From Desulfobulbaceae bacterium (GTDB lineage: Bacteria > Desulfobacterota > Desulfobulbia > Desulfobulbales > Desulfocapsaceae): a stretch of 46,653 bases of DNA. A model generated the notes under the pieces. The model worked only from the letters and a program-made list of their open reading frames with translations, ran no database searches and was not told the DNA's origin. This document shows, in pieces, positions 1 through 8,699 of the stretch (positions within the stretch are counted from its first letter, which is position 1; each line of letters starts with the position of its first letter). The stretch is from positions 1 to 46,653 of the forward strand of contig JALSMA010000045.1 of assembly GCA_026988015.1 (NCBI GenBank), written 5' to 3'. The translations under genes were made by a program, and so were the position numbers.

Positions 1-2
1 TC

Positions 3-104
3 AAAAAGACTCTTGGATTTGTACAATTGGCCCTTTTGGTAAAAATATTGGCTAAATTTACGGACTGGCTCATGCCAGTAAAATCCATTCAGCTTGTAGC
101 TGGA
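3..104 (+). CDS. possible 3' end of a truncated upstream gene (hydrophobic C-terminus)
   Basis: The frame starting at base 3 is open from the window edge to a TGA at 102-104. It would encode about 33 mostly hydrophobic residues ending near LMPVKSIQLVAG, which reads like the tail of a membrane protein. Two other plus frames are also open at the edge but stop sooner (near 42 and 55). I do not recognise the family and the start lies outside the window, so this is only a candidate. A hairpin at 131-150 and the near-palindromic terminator at 209-246 lie downstream, which would suit a gene converging on the acidic-protein operon. Confidence 0.22.
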
Positions 105-175
105 TGACTTATTGAGGAAGCTCTATTTAACTTGTGCTAAAAAGCACAAGCACGAAAAAGGACGGGCTTCCTTCA
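60..175. other. hairpin-rich intergenic segment
   Basis: Several inverted repeats follow one another: CTGGC/GCCAG (65-69 with 74-78), ATCCA/TGGAT (83-87 with 101-105), a perfect 8-bp stem CTTGTGCT/AGCACAAG with an A4 loop (131-150), and GGAAGC/GCTTCC (about 117-122 with 166-171) enclosing that stem. None has a U-tract on either strand, so they are not simple terminators. No gene was recognised here. Confidence 0.4.
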
Positions 176-208
176 TGCAACAACTCAGCGTCTACGTGAC
201 ACTGAAAC

Positions 209-246
209 AAAAAAAGGCCTGCTCTTTATAACAGAACAGGCCTTTT
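209..246 (-). terminator. intrinsic terminator of the mglB-mglA-acidic protein operon
   Basis: A near-perfect stem, AAAAGGCCTG paired with CAGGCCTTTT, encloses a short loop. On the minus strand it is followed by a run of seven U, right after the stop of the acidic-protein gene at 265. On the plus strand there is a shorter U4 run, so it may work in both directions. Confidence 0.85.
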
Positions 247-264
247 CAATTAACAGAGTTTGAG

Positions 265-3200
265 CTACTTTTCGGCAATCTCCTTGCGTAAACTCTTAAT
301 TTCGTCAAGAAAAAGATTCTTGATATCTGCTAGTTCTTCCTGAACGAATGCTTTGAGTTTTTCATCGTCTCCTGAGATACTATCAGAATCCTCAGATACA
401 GGTGAGGACACATGACTCTGGGCAGTCTCAGGAGCAACGTTCTCTTTCGGGGCCTTTCTGCTCATTGCCTGCTGCATCAAAAGTACCTGACTGGTGCAGC
501 TTAACAGATGTTCCTGTACCTGATCCGAAGAGACATCCGGTGAACTGTTTATCTTAAATCCGCTGAAAACATCATCCATAAGGGCAAGAACACTCTCATC
601 AGGGGGGTCCATGGATTCAGAGAGTTGCTGGCAAATCGTTGATAGTAATTGCAGAAAAATCTTACCAGTGTTATCTGAACTGCTGCTCCCACGCATGCTA
701 TTAATTTCAGCAAGTAAAGCCTGGATACTTTCTTCGTTTATGTCATTACGGACATCATCAATACATTTGCTCAGCTCACTATCCCCTGCATCAACTGATT
801 GAACTCCATCAGGGCTAACATCTGCCACATCGGGTTCAAACTCTTCAAACAGTCCAGTCTCATCAGCATACTCTTCGCCAGGAAGGGGATCAATTTCAAC
901 ATCATCAGCTACAACCTCGAAGACAATCCTATCGAGTTCATCCTCAGTGGTATCTGATCCTGTCCCCTGAACTTCATCTTTTTCACCTGGTATCATGAAA
1001 TTAATTTCATCATCCTGAGAGGAATCAGGTTCGTCAACAAATTCTGAAACTATCTCCTGGGTGATTTCTCCTGGTACAGTAAACTCAATTTCCTCTTCTT
1101 CAAAAATGTCTTCAGTGTTATCAAGATCTTCGTCAGAATCAGTCTCCTGTGACCCGGCATCTTCCTCTGAATGAAGATCTTCATCTTCATCTAGAAAGGA
1201 CAAAGCATCCGCGTCAGACTCTTCTGCTTCATCACCTGACTCATCAATTACAGCTTCAAAGGTTACAGCATCAAGGACACCTTCTTGCACTTCTTCAGAC
1301 ACCATGTCCTCAGATTTGTCGTCAAAGATATTCTCTTCGGATTCCTCAACTGTTTCTTCATCTATTTCGAATGTCTCTTCAAGGACAGCTACTTGCCCCT
1401 GGTCCTCAGCAGGTTCTTCAGCTACAACAGAATCTATCTCATCAACAGAAGAAGGTTGAGGTTCCTCATCCGAATCAGTTTCACCCTCCAACGCGGAGGC
1501 ATGTTCTTCTGAATCCTCCTCCAACACTTGGTCAGTACTTTCAACAATGGGCGATTCAGAAACAACTAGCTGTTCAGGGGGAGCAATATCTTCATCAAGG
1601 AACGCGAGGTACCCTTCTGTTGGATCTTCATCCTCATTGTCGATATCAGTAGAATCATCGTCATCTTGAAGAATAGTTTCAAGTACCTCCTCATCAGCTT
1701 CTTCAAGCTCTGGAGGAGCAACATCATCATCAAAAAAAGACAGTTTGTCTTCAATGGCATCTTCAAGAACTTCATCATCTTCTGCAGAAGGCAACTCCTC
1801 ATCAAGAAGAGATGGTTCATCTACTTCCCCATCTTCATCCTCTGTGACCCCGCGTGTTGCCAACTCTTCGATGACATCTTCAAGAGCTTCACCGTCCTCT
1901 GGAAGAGCAGCAACGACATCTTCACTTAAAAAATCATTTTCGCTGTCACTTAATGCAACCACAAGCTCACTGTCATCAATATTTTCAAATTCATCCAGAG
2001 AACCAGATGGCTCATGACCTTCCCACTCTTGGGCTGAAGACTCTACTTCGTCATCAAAAAAGGAATCCAGCCTGTCATCGAGATCATCGGTATCATCTAT
2101 GCCGGCCTCAATGGTGAGGCTCTCGTCATCAAAACCCTGCTCATCGACGCTTGCACTTAATGCAGGGGCTATCTCACCATCCTCAAAGGGCAATGCCTCT
2201 TCATCAGAGTCGTCATCAGCCTCTGTTTCAACATCAACACCCGGTGGCAATGGTTCCTCATCTGAAATAAGGTCTTCATCAACTTCAACAGGTTCTGCCA
2301 ACTCCTCAGCGAGTCTTTCGACACTGAAGCTGCTTTCCTGGTCAGCTTCTGCCAGGGCTGGAGCAACAGCACCATCCTGATAAGGCAGTGCCTCTTCATC
2401 CGAGTCATCATCAGCGTCCGTCTCTACGTTGACTCCTGCAAGGGCTGCTTCTTTGTCAGCCTGTTCTTCTACACTCGATTCTTCATCGCCAAAAACAGAG
2501 GCCAGGCGTGAATCAACATCAGAGGCGACTTGAAGTTCCTCCTCACCTTCGTCAACAGGCAATATTTCTTTTTCAGCAACTGCTTTTTTGGAAACCGATT
2601 CTGGTACTGCTGAAGTTACCATAGTTGAATCTGCAGGTGCAGCAGGTTTAGACTTGGCTAAAGTAATTTCTCCTTTAAATGCATTAAATTTTTCAACTTC
2701 AGAAAGGAGTAACTGTTTTTCTTCAGCGGCGGAGAGATCTGTGGAGGAGATTTTTTCAAGAACATCGTAAAAAGAGTGCAGCAATGGAAAGACTTTTCCG
2801 TTAGACTGACTTCTCATTTTGTTAATATAGGAACTGAGTGCCCCGATACCCTGTAATAGAATAAGCTTAGCCTTATTCTGACTGAATACGCCCTCAAGAC
2901 GCTTTACTTCATCACCGAGCTTTTGCAATCCTTCCTGGCTTATTTCCCAGTCAATGCCAAGAACAAGAGCTTTCAGAGATTTCAGTTCATCTTCCTGACC
3001 TTCACTCTCATAAATTCCAGCAACTGGTCCAGAAGCCGGGTAACCTGGCGGCCTACTCTCAGATTTCCCAATATGAGATTTCAACTGATCAAACTTTTTA
3101 ACATCTTGAAGAAGAATCTCCTTTTTCTCTTCCTCACTCATCGAATCCCCGGAAGCGACAATCTTTTCAAGATTATGATAAAAAGTGATTAGAAGGTTAA

Positions 3201-3516
3201 TTGCATTGGGATGGGCATTGGCCTTTTCCTTGTAGATATATTTTCCTATCTTATTCAGGCCTTGAATATAAATCTGTTTGATTTTATCGCCTGCCCAGAT
3301 ATCCCCAAGATCAACAAGCTCGTCATCAAGCTGCTGCAGAATATCGTCATTGATTTCCCAGTCAATTGAAAGGATTATCGTCTTTAACCGGGCGATTGGG
3401 GATTCTTCATCACCAGTAAATTCAAACAGGTCTATAGAATCCGTAGAAAAAGATCCATCGCCATCCATACCAACGGTCAGATCATCATCAAATTGATTTC
3501 CGCTCTGCTGTGTCAC
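265..3516 (-). CDS. giant acidic protein with repeated helical modules, downstream of mglA
   Basis: Not a family I can name. The product is about 1083 residues. Near the N-terminus two tandem copies (roughly residues 45-150 and 175-285) of an all-helical module share a pattern like ILxIDWEI, LQxLxDE, LQGIxxL and FYxxLEKI. A long low-complexity Asp/Glu/Ser region follows, with internal duplications (two copies of a DADDDSDEEALP-type block, IPGE-type blocks). Near residues 910-1000 a third, diverged helical copy appears, and the C-terminus is a charged helix likely to coil. The GTG at 3516 is preferred because AGGGAAGA sits just upstream; a TTG at 3555 would overlap mglA by 29 bp. It is the last gene of the mglB-mglA operon, so an effector or scaffold for that GTPase is the natural guess, but this is inference. 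Confidence 0.8.
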   Translation of the reverse strand: MTQQSGNQFDDDLTVGMDGDGSFSTDSIDLFEFTGDEESPIARLKTIILSIDWEINDDILQQLDDELVDLGDIWAGDKIKQIYIQGLNKIGKYIYKEKANAHPNAINLLITFYHNLEKIVASGDSMSEEEKKEILLQDVKKFDQLKSHIGKSESRPPGYPASGPVAGIYESEGQEDELKSLKALVLGIDWEISQEGLQKLGDEVKRLEGVFSQNKAKLILLQGIGALSSYINKMRSQSNGKVFPLLHSFYDVLEKISSTDLSAAEEKQLLLSEVEKFNAFKGEITLAKSKPAAPADSTMVTSAVPESVSKKAVAEKEILPVDEGEEELQVASDVDSRLASVFGDEESSVEEQADKEAALAGVNVETDADDDSDEEALPYQDGAVAPALAEADQESSFSVERLAEELAEPVEVDEDLISDEEPLPPGVDVETEADDDSDEEALPFEDGEIAPALSASVDEQGFDDESLTIEAGIDDTDDLDDRLDSFFDDEVESSAQEWEGHEPSGSLDEFENIDDSELVVALSDSENDFLSEDVVAALPEDGEALEDVIEELATRGVTEDEDGEVDEPSLLDEELPSAEDDEVLEDAIEDKLSFFDDDVAPPELEEADEEVLETILQDDDDSTDIDNEDEDPTEGYLAFLDEDIAPPEQLVVSESPIVESTDQVLEEDSEEHASALEGETDSDEEPQPSSVDEIDSVVAEEPAEDQGQVAVLEETFEIDEETVEESEENIFDDKSEDMVSEEVQEGVLDAVTFEAVIDESGDEAEESDADALSFLDEDEDLHSEEDAGSQETDSDEDLDNTEDIFEEEEIEFTVPGEITQEIVSEFVDEPDSSQDDEINFMIPGEKDEVQGTGSDTTEDELDRIVFEVVADDVEIDPLPGEEYADETGLFEEFEPDVADVSPDGVQSVDAGDSELSKCIDDVRNDINEESIQALLAEINSMRGSSSSDNTGKIFLQLLSTICQQLSESMDPPDESVLALMDDVFSGFKINSSPDVSSDQVQEHLLSCTSQVLLMQQAMSRKAPKENVAPETAQSHVSSPVSEDSDSISGDDEKLKAFVQEELADIKNLFLDEIKSLRKEIAEK

Positions 3517-3526
3517 CGTTTCTTCC

Positions 3527-4132
3527 CTAGAGTAATTTTTTCTGTATAGAGACAACCGTTGAGGAGATTATCTTTTTCAAGGTTGCGGCTACATTATATC
3601 CTGTAATGGCACTTGCTTCAAAGTCTGGCACTTTCAATCGACTATTAAGATCCTTTCGTAAAACAGCGGTAGGTAATATGGGAACACCATGATCTTTCAA
3701 ATCAACCTTATTGTACTGAATCACAAGGGGCAGTTTAAAAATTGATTCCTTATAAGCCTGAAGATTTTCATGGAGCTGGTTAAGTGAACGAATATTTTTC
3801 TCTCGCTGTTTCTCCATGGCATCTGCTACAAACACGACGCCATCCACTCCTTTCAAAACCAGTTTTCTGGTAGCATTGTATTTTACCTGACCCGGTACCG
3901 TGTAGAGCTGAATTTTAATATCATAGCCCTTGATCTGTCCCATATCGAAAGGGAGAAAATCAAAGAACAGAGTTCGATCACCATGGGTTTTCAAACTAAC
4001 CATCTCGGACTGGATCTGATCACGGAACTTTCTGTTTACATATTCCAGGTTGGTGGTTTTCCCACACCTACCTGGTCCATAATACACAATCTTGACCTGA
4101 ACCACCTTTTCTTTCAAGTTGATAAAACTCAA
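3527..4132 (-). CDS. mglA: MglA-type small Ras-like GTPase
   Basis: A 201-residue bacterial small GTPase. The opening MSFIN, the P-loop GPGRCGKTT (G19-T27), the switch/G3 element TVPGQ (78-82) and the G4 motif NKVD (141-144) match Myxococcus MglA closely, including the MglA-typical Thr-Val-Pro in place of the usual DxxG. In that family the GTP form marks a cell pole and recruits motility or pilus machinery; the target here is unknown. The start is TTG at 4132, supported by the conserved MSFIN and a GGGGGT Shine-Dalgarno at 4141-4146. It sits 60 bp downstream of the roadblock gene mglB, its probable GAP, and 10 bp upstream of the giant acidic protein. Confidence 0.93.
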   Translation of the reverse strand: MSFINLKEKVVQVKIVYYGPGRCGKTTNLEYVNRKFRDQIQSEMVSLKTHGDRTLFFDFLPFDMGQIKGYDIKIQLYTVPGQVKYNATRKLVLKGVDGVVFVADAMEKQREKNIRSLNQLHENLQAYKESIFKLPLVIQYNKVDLKDHGVPILPTAVLRKDLNSRLKVPDFEASAITGYNVAATLKKIISSTVVSIQKKLL

Positions 4133-4192
4133 GTATTTACCCCCAAATATCTAACGAATATACTGTGTGAAAAAGAGGACAAAGAATATGAT

Positions 4193-4597
4193 TTAACCAT
4201 TACTGGCTTCCCAGACCTTACGTATCTGCTCAATGGCTTCAACCACATTCAGCCGAAGAAACCCAAGGGATATATCCTTTCCAAACATCGAAATAAGGAG
4301 CAATTCGTCATCTATCTTGCTGAAATGAATATTTGATTCCTGACCTTTATGAAAAAGCAGTGAAAACTCTGCTTCACCAACCAGCTTGGCCATGGCATCA
4401 ACTGTGGCAAAGTTTCCGGCGGCAAGCGCTGCAAACGAATAGACATCATACTTACTTTCACCATTATCTTTGGCAGTAATAATATTTCCTGCCATATCAA
4501 TGATGATGACACAGTCAACACCAAGTTTGATGAGCTTACTGGATAAAATCGTATCAATCTGTTCCAGTTGCTCTTGACTGACTATTCCATAATTCAT
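4193..4597 (-). CDS. mglB: MglB-like roadblock/LC7 domain protein
   Basis: A 134-residue single-domain protein with the alternating strand-helix pattern of Roadblock/LC7 proteins (hydrophobic VDCVIIIDMAGNII, an AALAAGNFATVDAMAKL helix, FSLLFHKG and ELLLISMFG strands). In the MglA system such a dimer acts as GTPase-activating protein and defines the opposite pole. ATG at 4597 follows a GGAAAGAGG ribosome-binding sequence. First gene of the three-gene operon. The assignment rests on fold pattern and on adjacency to mglA; other roadblock proteins such as Ragulator-like regulators look similar alone. Confidence 0.85.
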   Translation of the reverse strand: MNYGIVSQEQLEQIDTILSSKLIKLGVDCVIIIDMAGNIITAKDNGESKYDVYSFAALAAGNFATVDAMAKLVGEAEFSLLFHKGQESNIHFSKIDDELLLISMFGKDISLGFLRLNVVEAIEQIRKVWEASNG

Positions 4598-4966
4598 GCC
4601 AAGTACCTCTTTCCTTAATTACGAGCCATTACCATCGACTCTTCTCGACTATTTGACGGATATCGGCCCAGGGGGACAAATTACAATTGAGCTGATCATC
4701 CCGACCGACAGGCCATATACAATTAATATTCCAATTTTTCTTTTTCCAGACCAAGCCTCTGAAAAAGATTTTATTCGTTAAATAAAACAGATGACAGACA
4801 TACCATATCGGTTGTTAGTATACGACAGATTCATTTTGATATGAAGATGTTTTTTTGATTTTTCCTAAAAAAATCATACTGATATAGCAAAGCCCCATGC
4901 AAAACCTCCACAAAACAACCATATAGTACTGTTTTCACATGCTTATTTTACATGCTTAACATTTAT
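4598..4966. other. intergenic region, no gene recognised
   Basis: This 369-bp AT-rich gap separates the ade stop from the mglB start, both on the minus strand. It should hold the mglB promoter, but no convincing -35/-10 pair was seen. An AT-only hairpin GATTTTT/AAAAATC lies at 4857-4875 and a direct repeat ACATGCTTA near 4937-4958. No good terminator for ade was found. A 61-codon plus-strand frame at 4596-4781 has no family resemblance and is not called. Confidence 0.5.
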
Positions 4967-6697
4967 TTACAACCACAGGTCAGTAAGACGGAAGTCGTCA
5001 ACATCGACCAAACCGAGATCGGTCATTTTCAAATGAGGGATCACCGGAAGAGCCATAAAACTCATCAGCATAAAAGGGTCCCCAACAGTAACACCTTGCT
5101 CCAGCGCAGCCTCAAGCATTTCGTGAAATTTTGCAGCTAGAACCTCAGGGGGTGCTGTAGACATCAACCCCGCGACATCAAGTACCAACCTGGCCTTAAC
5201 TTCACCATCACAGGCAGCAGCAAGCCCACCACCCTGATCGATAATTGTCTTCACCACAAGATGCATATCTGAATCATTGACACCAACCACAGTAATATTA
5301 TGTGAGTCATGGCCAACAGTGGAAGCCAGGGCACCTCTTTTCAACCCCATTCCCTGAAGAAAACCAAGTCCTCTATTGCCAGTGGCATGGTGACGTTCAA
5401 CAACAGCTAATTTTACTATGTCACGATCTTTGTCAGCAACTGCATTTCCATCAATTATTTTAGCGTCAAGCTCCACAGAGTCCGTAATTAACTCGTCTTT
5501 TTTTACCCGGATAACCCGCACCTTTTTTCCATTTACAGGTATTTTAAAGGAAAGGCCTTCTGCCTTTACATTTACAGAATCAAACACCTCCGGATACCTT
5601 TCCAGCAAGCCGGCAGAGACCAGTTCGGCTTCACCATGTTGAGCAATGATCTCCTCTCCACCTGAAAAAACTGTTCTCACCCGTATATCCTGCAAATCGT
5701 CAAATACGATAAGGTCTGCACGACAACCAGGCGCAACAGCACCACGGTCACGCAAACCAAAGAAAGAGGCGACATTTATGGTAACCATCTGTATCGCTGT
5801 AATTGGGTCGAGTCCAAGTTTTACAGCTTTTCTCAAAATACGATCAAGATGTCCTTCCTTCAGCAATTCATCGCAATGACAATCATCTGTTACAAGAAGG
5901 CATCTATGACTATTTTTTACACTCACCGCTGGAAGCAATGCTTTGAGATTCTTTGCAGTTGATCCTTCACGAATAAAAATATGCATCCCGGAAGAAAGTT
6001 TTTCAAGAGCTTCTGCGGCAGTACTGCACTCATGGTCAGACATCACACCATTTCCAATGTAAGCCTGGAGATCTTTTCCACGGAGACCTGGGGCATGTCC
6101 ATCAACTGGCACACCAAGTTTCCCTGCAACTATAAGTTTTTCCACAACTTCATTATCCTGAAACAGTACCCCGGGGAAGTTCATCATCTCAGCAAGCCCC
6201 AAGACCTGCGGGAGCTGCATAATCTCAACAAGATCGTCTGACACCAATCTGGCGCCGGAGTTTTCAAGATGCGTAGCAGGCACACAGGAGGGAGCCATTA
6301 CAAAAATTGAACAGGGGAGCCCATCACTCTCCTCGAGCAAATACCGGATACCATTGATTCCTGCAACATTGGCAATCTCATGGGGATCACAAATAACCGT
6401 GGTGGTTCCATGAGGCAGGACAGTATCTACAAACTGCCGGGGACTAAGCATTGAACTTTCTATATGAATATGTCCCTCCATAAAGCCTGGGCTAACAATT
6501 CCTCCCCTGCAGTCAAACTCCTCAACTCCGCTATAGTCCCCAATACCGACAATGGTATCGCCACAAATTGCAACATCTCCCTCTTTCAGTGTTCCACAGA
6601 AAACATCAACCAAGTGACAGTTTTTCAAAACCAGCTCAGCCGGATCGAGTCCTCTGGCCTGGGAATTTCTTTTTGCTCTCAGTGATTTCGCACTCAT
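4967..6697 (-). CDS. ade: adenine deaminase
   Basis: A 576-residue amidohydrolase of the bacterial adenine deaminase type, converting adenine to hypoxanthine plus ammonia in purine salvage. Metal-binding signature EGHIHIESSML (H76, H78, E80), then DPHEIANV, the LVTDDCHC segment and the C-terminal GHDSHNITVVG motif are all visible and in the usual order. Length fits the family (about 570-590). ATG at 6697 follows a strong GGGGG ribosome-binding run. Transcribed alone, divergently from tatD over a 70-bp gap containing a 9-bp direct repeat. Confidence 0.95.
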   Translation of the reverse strand: MSAKSLRAKRNSQARGLDPAELVLKNCHLVDVFCGTLKEGDVAICGDTIVGIGDYSGVEEFDCRGGIVSPGFMEGHIHIESSMLSPRQFVDTVLPHGTTTVICDPHEIANVAGINGIRYLLEESDGLPCSIFVMAPSCVPATHLENSGARLVSDDLVEIMQLPQVLGLAEMMNFPGVLFQDNEVVEKLIVAGKLGVPVDGHAPGLRGKDLQAYIGNGVMSDHECSTAAEALEKLSSGMHIFIREGSTAKNLKALLPAVSVKNSHRCLLVTDDCHCDELLKEGHLDRILRKAVKLGLDPITAIQMVTINVASFFGLRDRGAVAPGCRADLIVFDDLQDIRVRTVFSGGEEIIAQHGEAELVSAGLLERYPEVFDSVNVKAEGLSFKIPVNGKKVRVIRVKKDELITDSVELDAKIIDGNAVADKDRDIVKLAVVERHHATGNRGLGFLQGMGLKRGALASTVGHDSHNITVVGVNDSDMHLVVKTIIDQGGGLAAACDGEVKARLVLDVAGLMSTAPPEVLAAKFHEMLEAALEQGVTVGDPFMLMSFMALPVIPHLKMTDLGLVDVDDFRLTDLWL

Positions 6698-6731
6698 GTA
6701 ACCCCCTTATGCGATGGTATAATTTTGACAC

Positions 6732-6755
6732 AACGACTCATAATATAACGACTCA
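6732..6755. promoter_or_regulatory. direct repeat in the ade/tatD divergent promoter region
   Basis: The 9-mer AACGACTCA occurs at 6732-6740 and again at 6747-6755, start-to-start distance 15 bp, within the 70-bp gap between ade and tatD. A TTGACA hexamer lies at 6725-6730. The arrangement suits a tandem operator for a regulator, but no regulator is known and the promoters themselves are not clear. Confidence 0.35.
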
Positions 6756-6767
6756 CTTGTAAACGGA

Positions 6768-7655
6768 ATGTTTTTTTCAAAAATTAGGGTATTGCAGGAG
6801 CAGATCGAATCTGCTACAAAACAAACCATGAAAAAGAACAAAGCGCTTATACAACCCATTAAAGGTGAGCATTATTTCATAGACAGCCACTGCCACCTAG
6901 ACATGCAAAGCTATGAAGATGATTTCAACGATATACTGGAAAGAGCAACCGCTCATGGTGTAAAACATATAATAACGATTGGAATTAACGAACCAAGCTC
7001 AAACAAGGCGATTGAAATTGCAAAGCGTTACCCGATGGTTAAGGCAACGGTCGGAATACATCCCCATGACGTCGACAATATTCATTCTTCCACCTGGGAG
7101 AACCTGACAACCCTCATCAAAGATAACAGAAAACACGTTGTTGCCTATGGCGAAATAGGTCTGGACTACGCGAAACAATACTCCGCCCCAGACAACCAGA
7201 GAAACGCTTTCAGGACACAGCTGCAAATGGCCAGAGAGCTCAACCTGCCGGTGGTCATTCATGACAGAGATGCCCATGCAGACACAATATCCTTACTCCA
7301 CGAATGCGGCCCATTCCCAAAGGGTGGCGTAATGCACTGCTTTTCAGGAGATCTGAAGTTTGCCAGGGAAGTTCTTGATCTAGGTTTCTTAATTTCAATT
7401 CCAGGGGTTGTCACCTTTAAAAACGGGGTCCTTCTCCAGGAAGTGGTGAAAAGCATCCCCCTGGAAAGCCTTATCCTTGAAACCGATGGTCCTTTTCTGG
7501 CACCTGTTCCCTGGAGAGGCAAACGCAATGAACCAGCATACCTGCTGTACACTGCTAAAAAAGTGGCTGCCATCAAGGACATCAGCATGGATGAGTTGGC
7601 ACGACAGACCAGCAGGAACGTAAAAAACCTGTTCAACTTTTCCACCTCCGCTTGA
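6768..7655 (+). CDS. tatD: TatD family metal-dependent deoxyribonuclease
   Basis: A TatD/YcfH-type hydrolase. The metal ligands are visible in order: DSHCHLD (H41, H43), GEIGLDY (Glu), VVIHDRDAH (His), MHCFSG (His) and ETDGPFLAP (Asp). The family has 3'-5' DNA exonuclease activity linked to DNA repair and turnover. The first ATG gives 295 residues, about 30 more than usual before the first motif; an internal ATG at 6828 would give 275 and is an equal candidate because neither has a good ribosome-binding site. Ends 7 bp before yggS, so the two are probably co-transcribed. Confidence 0.9.
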   Translation: MFFSKIRVLQEQIESATKQTMKKNKALIQPIKGEHYFIDSHCHLDMQSYEDDFNDILERATAHGVKHIITIGINEPSSNKAIEIAKRYPMVKATVGIHPHDVDNIHSSTWENLTTLIKDNRKHVVAYGEIGLDYAKQYSAPDNQRNAFRTQLQMARELNLPVVIHDRDAHADTISLLHECGPFPKGGVMHCFSGDLKFAREVLDLGFLISIPGVVTFKNGVLLQEVVKSIPLESLILETDGPFLAPVPWRGKRNEPAYLLYTAKKVAAIKDISMDELARQTSRNVKNLFNFSTSA

Positions 7656-7662
7656 GACCACG

Positions 7663-8361
7663 ATGTCTATCTCAAACAATCTCCTGGAAATTAAAAAGAA
7701 GATACACAAAGCTGCAGAAAGCTGTGGAAGAGATCCACAGACCATTAAGCTGGTTGCCGTTTCCAAAAGACACTCAACGGCAAGTATAAAAGAGGCCATG
7801 ACAGCTGGCCATTTCCTTTTTGGAGAGAACTATATCCAGGAAGCTGCCAAGAAAAGAGAAGTAATCAATGATAAGGCACAGTTCCATTTTATTGGTCATG
7901 TCCAGAGCAACAAAGCCAAACAGGCAGCTGAGCTTTTTTCAATGGTTGAAACCGTTGACCGTTACAAACTTGCCAGGGCGCTGAATAATCACCTAAACCA
8001 ACTTAACAAAAAACTGGATATCCTGGTACAGGTGAACATTGGAAAAGACCCCCACAAATCAGGGATAATGCCAGAAGAAACTACTGAGCTACTGGAAAGA
8101 ATCACATCCTTGCCCAATATCAGACCACTGGGACTTATGACGATACCACCACTCTCCAAGGAGAAAGAAGACATCAGACTTCATTTCAAAAACCTGTATT
8201 GTCTTGCTGAAGATCTCGCACATAAGAAACTTTTTTTCGACAACAGCTCCGTTGAGCTCTCCATGGGCATGACACAGGACTTTACTATCGCCATTGAAGA
8301 GGGAGCAACTATTATACGGGTAGGCACAGCCATCTTCGGTGAACGCCCAACGCTCGCCTAA
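7663..8361 (+). CDS. yggS: YggS/PROSC family PLP-binding homeostasis protein
   Basis: A 232-residue single-domain PLP-binding protein. The PLP lysine lies in KLVAVSKRHS (K35), followed by FGENYIQEA, the HFIGHVQSNK motif and the C-terminal LSMGMTQDF and GTAIFGER phosphate-binding segments. Members have no known catalysis and buffer pyridoxal phosphate, affecting amino acid pools. Start ATG at 7663, eight bases after the tatD stop. No convincing plus-strand terminator follows; the hairpin at 8399-8428 has its U-tract on the other strand. Confidence 0.94.
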   Translation: MSISNNLLEIKKKIHKAAESCGRDPQTIKLVAVSKRHSTASIKEAMTAGHFLFGENYIQEAAKKREVINDKAQFHFIGHVQSNKAKQAAELFSMVETVDRYKLARALNNHLNQLNKKLDILVQVNIGKDPHKSGIMPEETTELLERITSLPNIRPLGLMTIPPLSKEKEDIRLHFKNLYCLAEDLAHKKLFFDNSSVELSMGMTQDFTIAIEEGATIIRVGTAIFGERPTLA

Positions 8362-8382
8362 AACGTCTTTGAAAACAGCTCC

Positions 8383-8428
8383 ACAAAAAACAAAAAAAAG
8401 GCACCATTCCATTAGGAAATGATGCCTT
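8383..8428 (-). terminator. terminator of the PxxKW gene
   Basis: Stem AAGGCACCATT (8399-8409) with AATGATGCCTT (8418-8428); on the minus strand the single mismatch becomes a G-U pair and the hairpin is followed by U8 and another U-rich stretch. It lies 23 bp beyond the stop of the PxxKW gene. Confidence 0.8.
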
Positions 8429-8450
8429 GAATCTTCCTAGCAGACAGCTA

Positions 8451-8699
8451 TCAAACTTTTTGGGCTGATGCTCGTTTGGCAGCTTTCAAAGGATTAATCC
8501 GTACTGTGGTGACAGTGATCTCTGGCTTTGCATGAGTTGCAAAATTGCAGATTCCAAGACGCCATTTCGATTCTGGTTTAAGATACGACTGACAGAACTG
8601 AGACTCAGCTTCCTCAACAATTCTATCGCACCCGGTGCATTGTTCGACAACGGGTTGAAAGTTCCTTTCACTATAACTTGTAGCAGCCTGATTCTGCAT
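8451..8699 (-). CDS. PxxKW family cysteine-rich protein
   Basis: An 82-residue protein with a CTGCDRIV motif, further cysteines at FCQSYL and GICNFATH, and the sequence PESKW, matching the pattern that gives the PxxKW family its name. Four cysteines spaced this way suggest a bound metal or iron-sulfur site. The biochemical role is not established; members are known mainly from sulfate reducers and relatives. The C-terminus is Lys/Ala-rich (NPLKAAKRA). ATG at 8699 follows GAGGAG. It is a monocistronic unit: a near-consensus promoter (8792-8820) and a terminator (8383-8428) bracket it. Confidence 0.8.
   Translation of the reverse strand: MQNQAATSYSERNFQPVVEQCTGCDRIVEEAESQFCQSYLKPESKWRLGICNFATHAKPEITVTTVRINPLKAAKRASAQKV

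Noticed and set aside
1149-1652. Plus-strand frame rich in His/Gln/Leu inside the acidic-protein gene
   Set aside because: It is the antisense shadow of the low-complexity Asp/Glu repeats; several such frames occur there.
4596-4781. 61-codon plus-strand frame upstream of mglB
   Set aside because: Overlaps the mglB start region, has no ribosome-binding site and no recognisable family.
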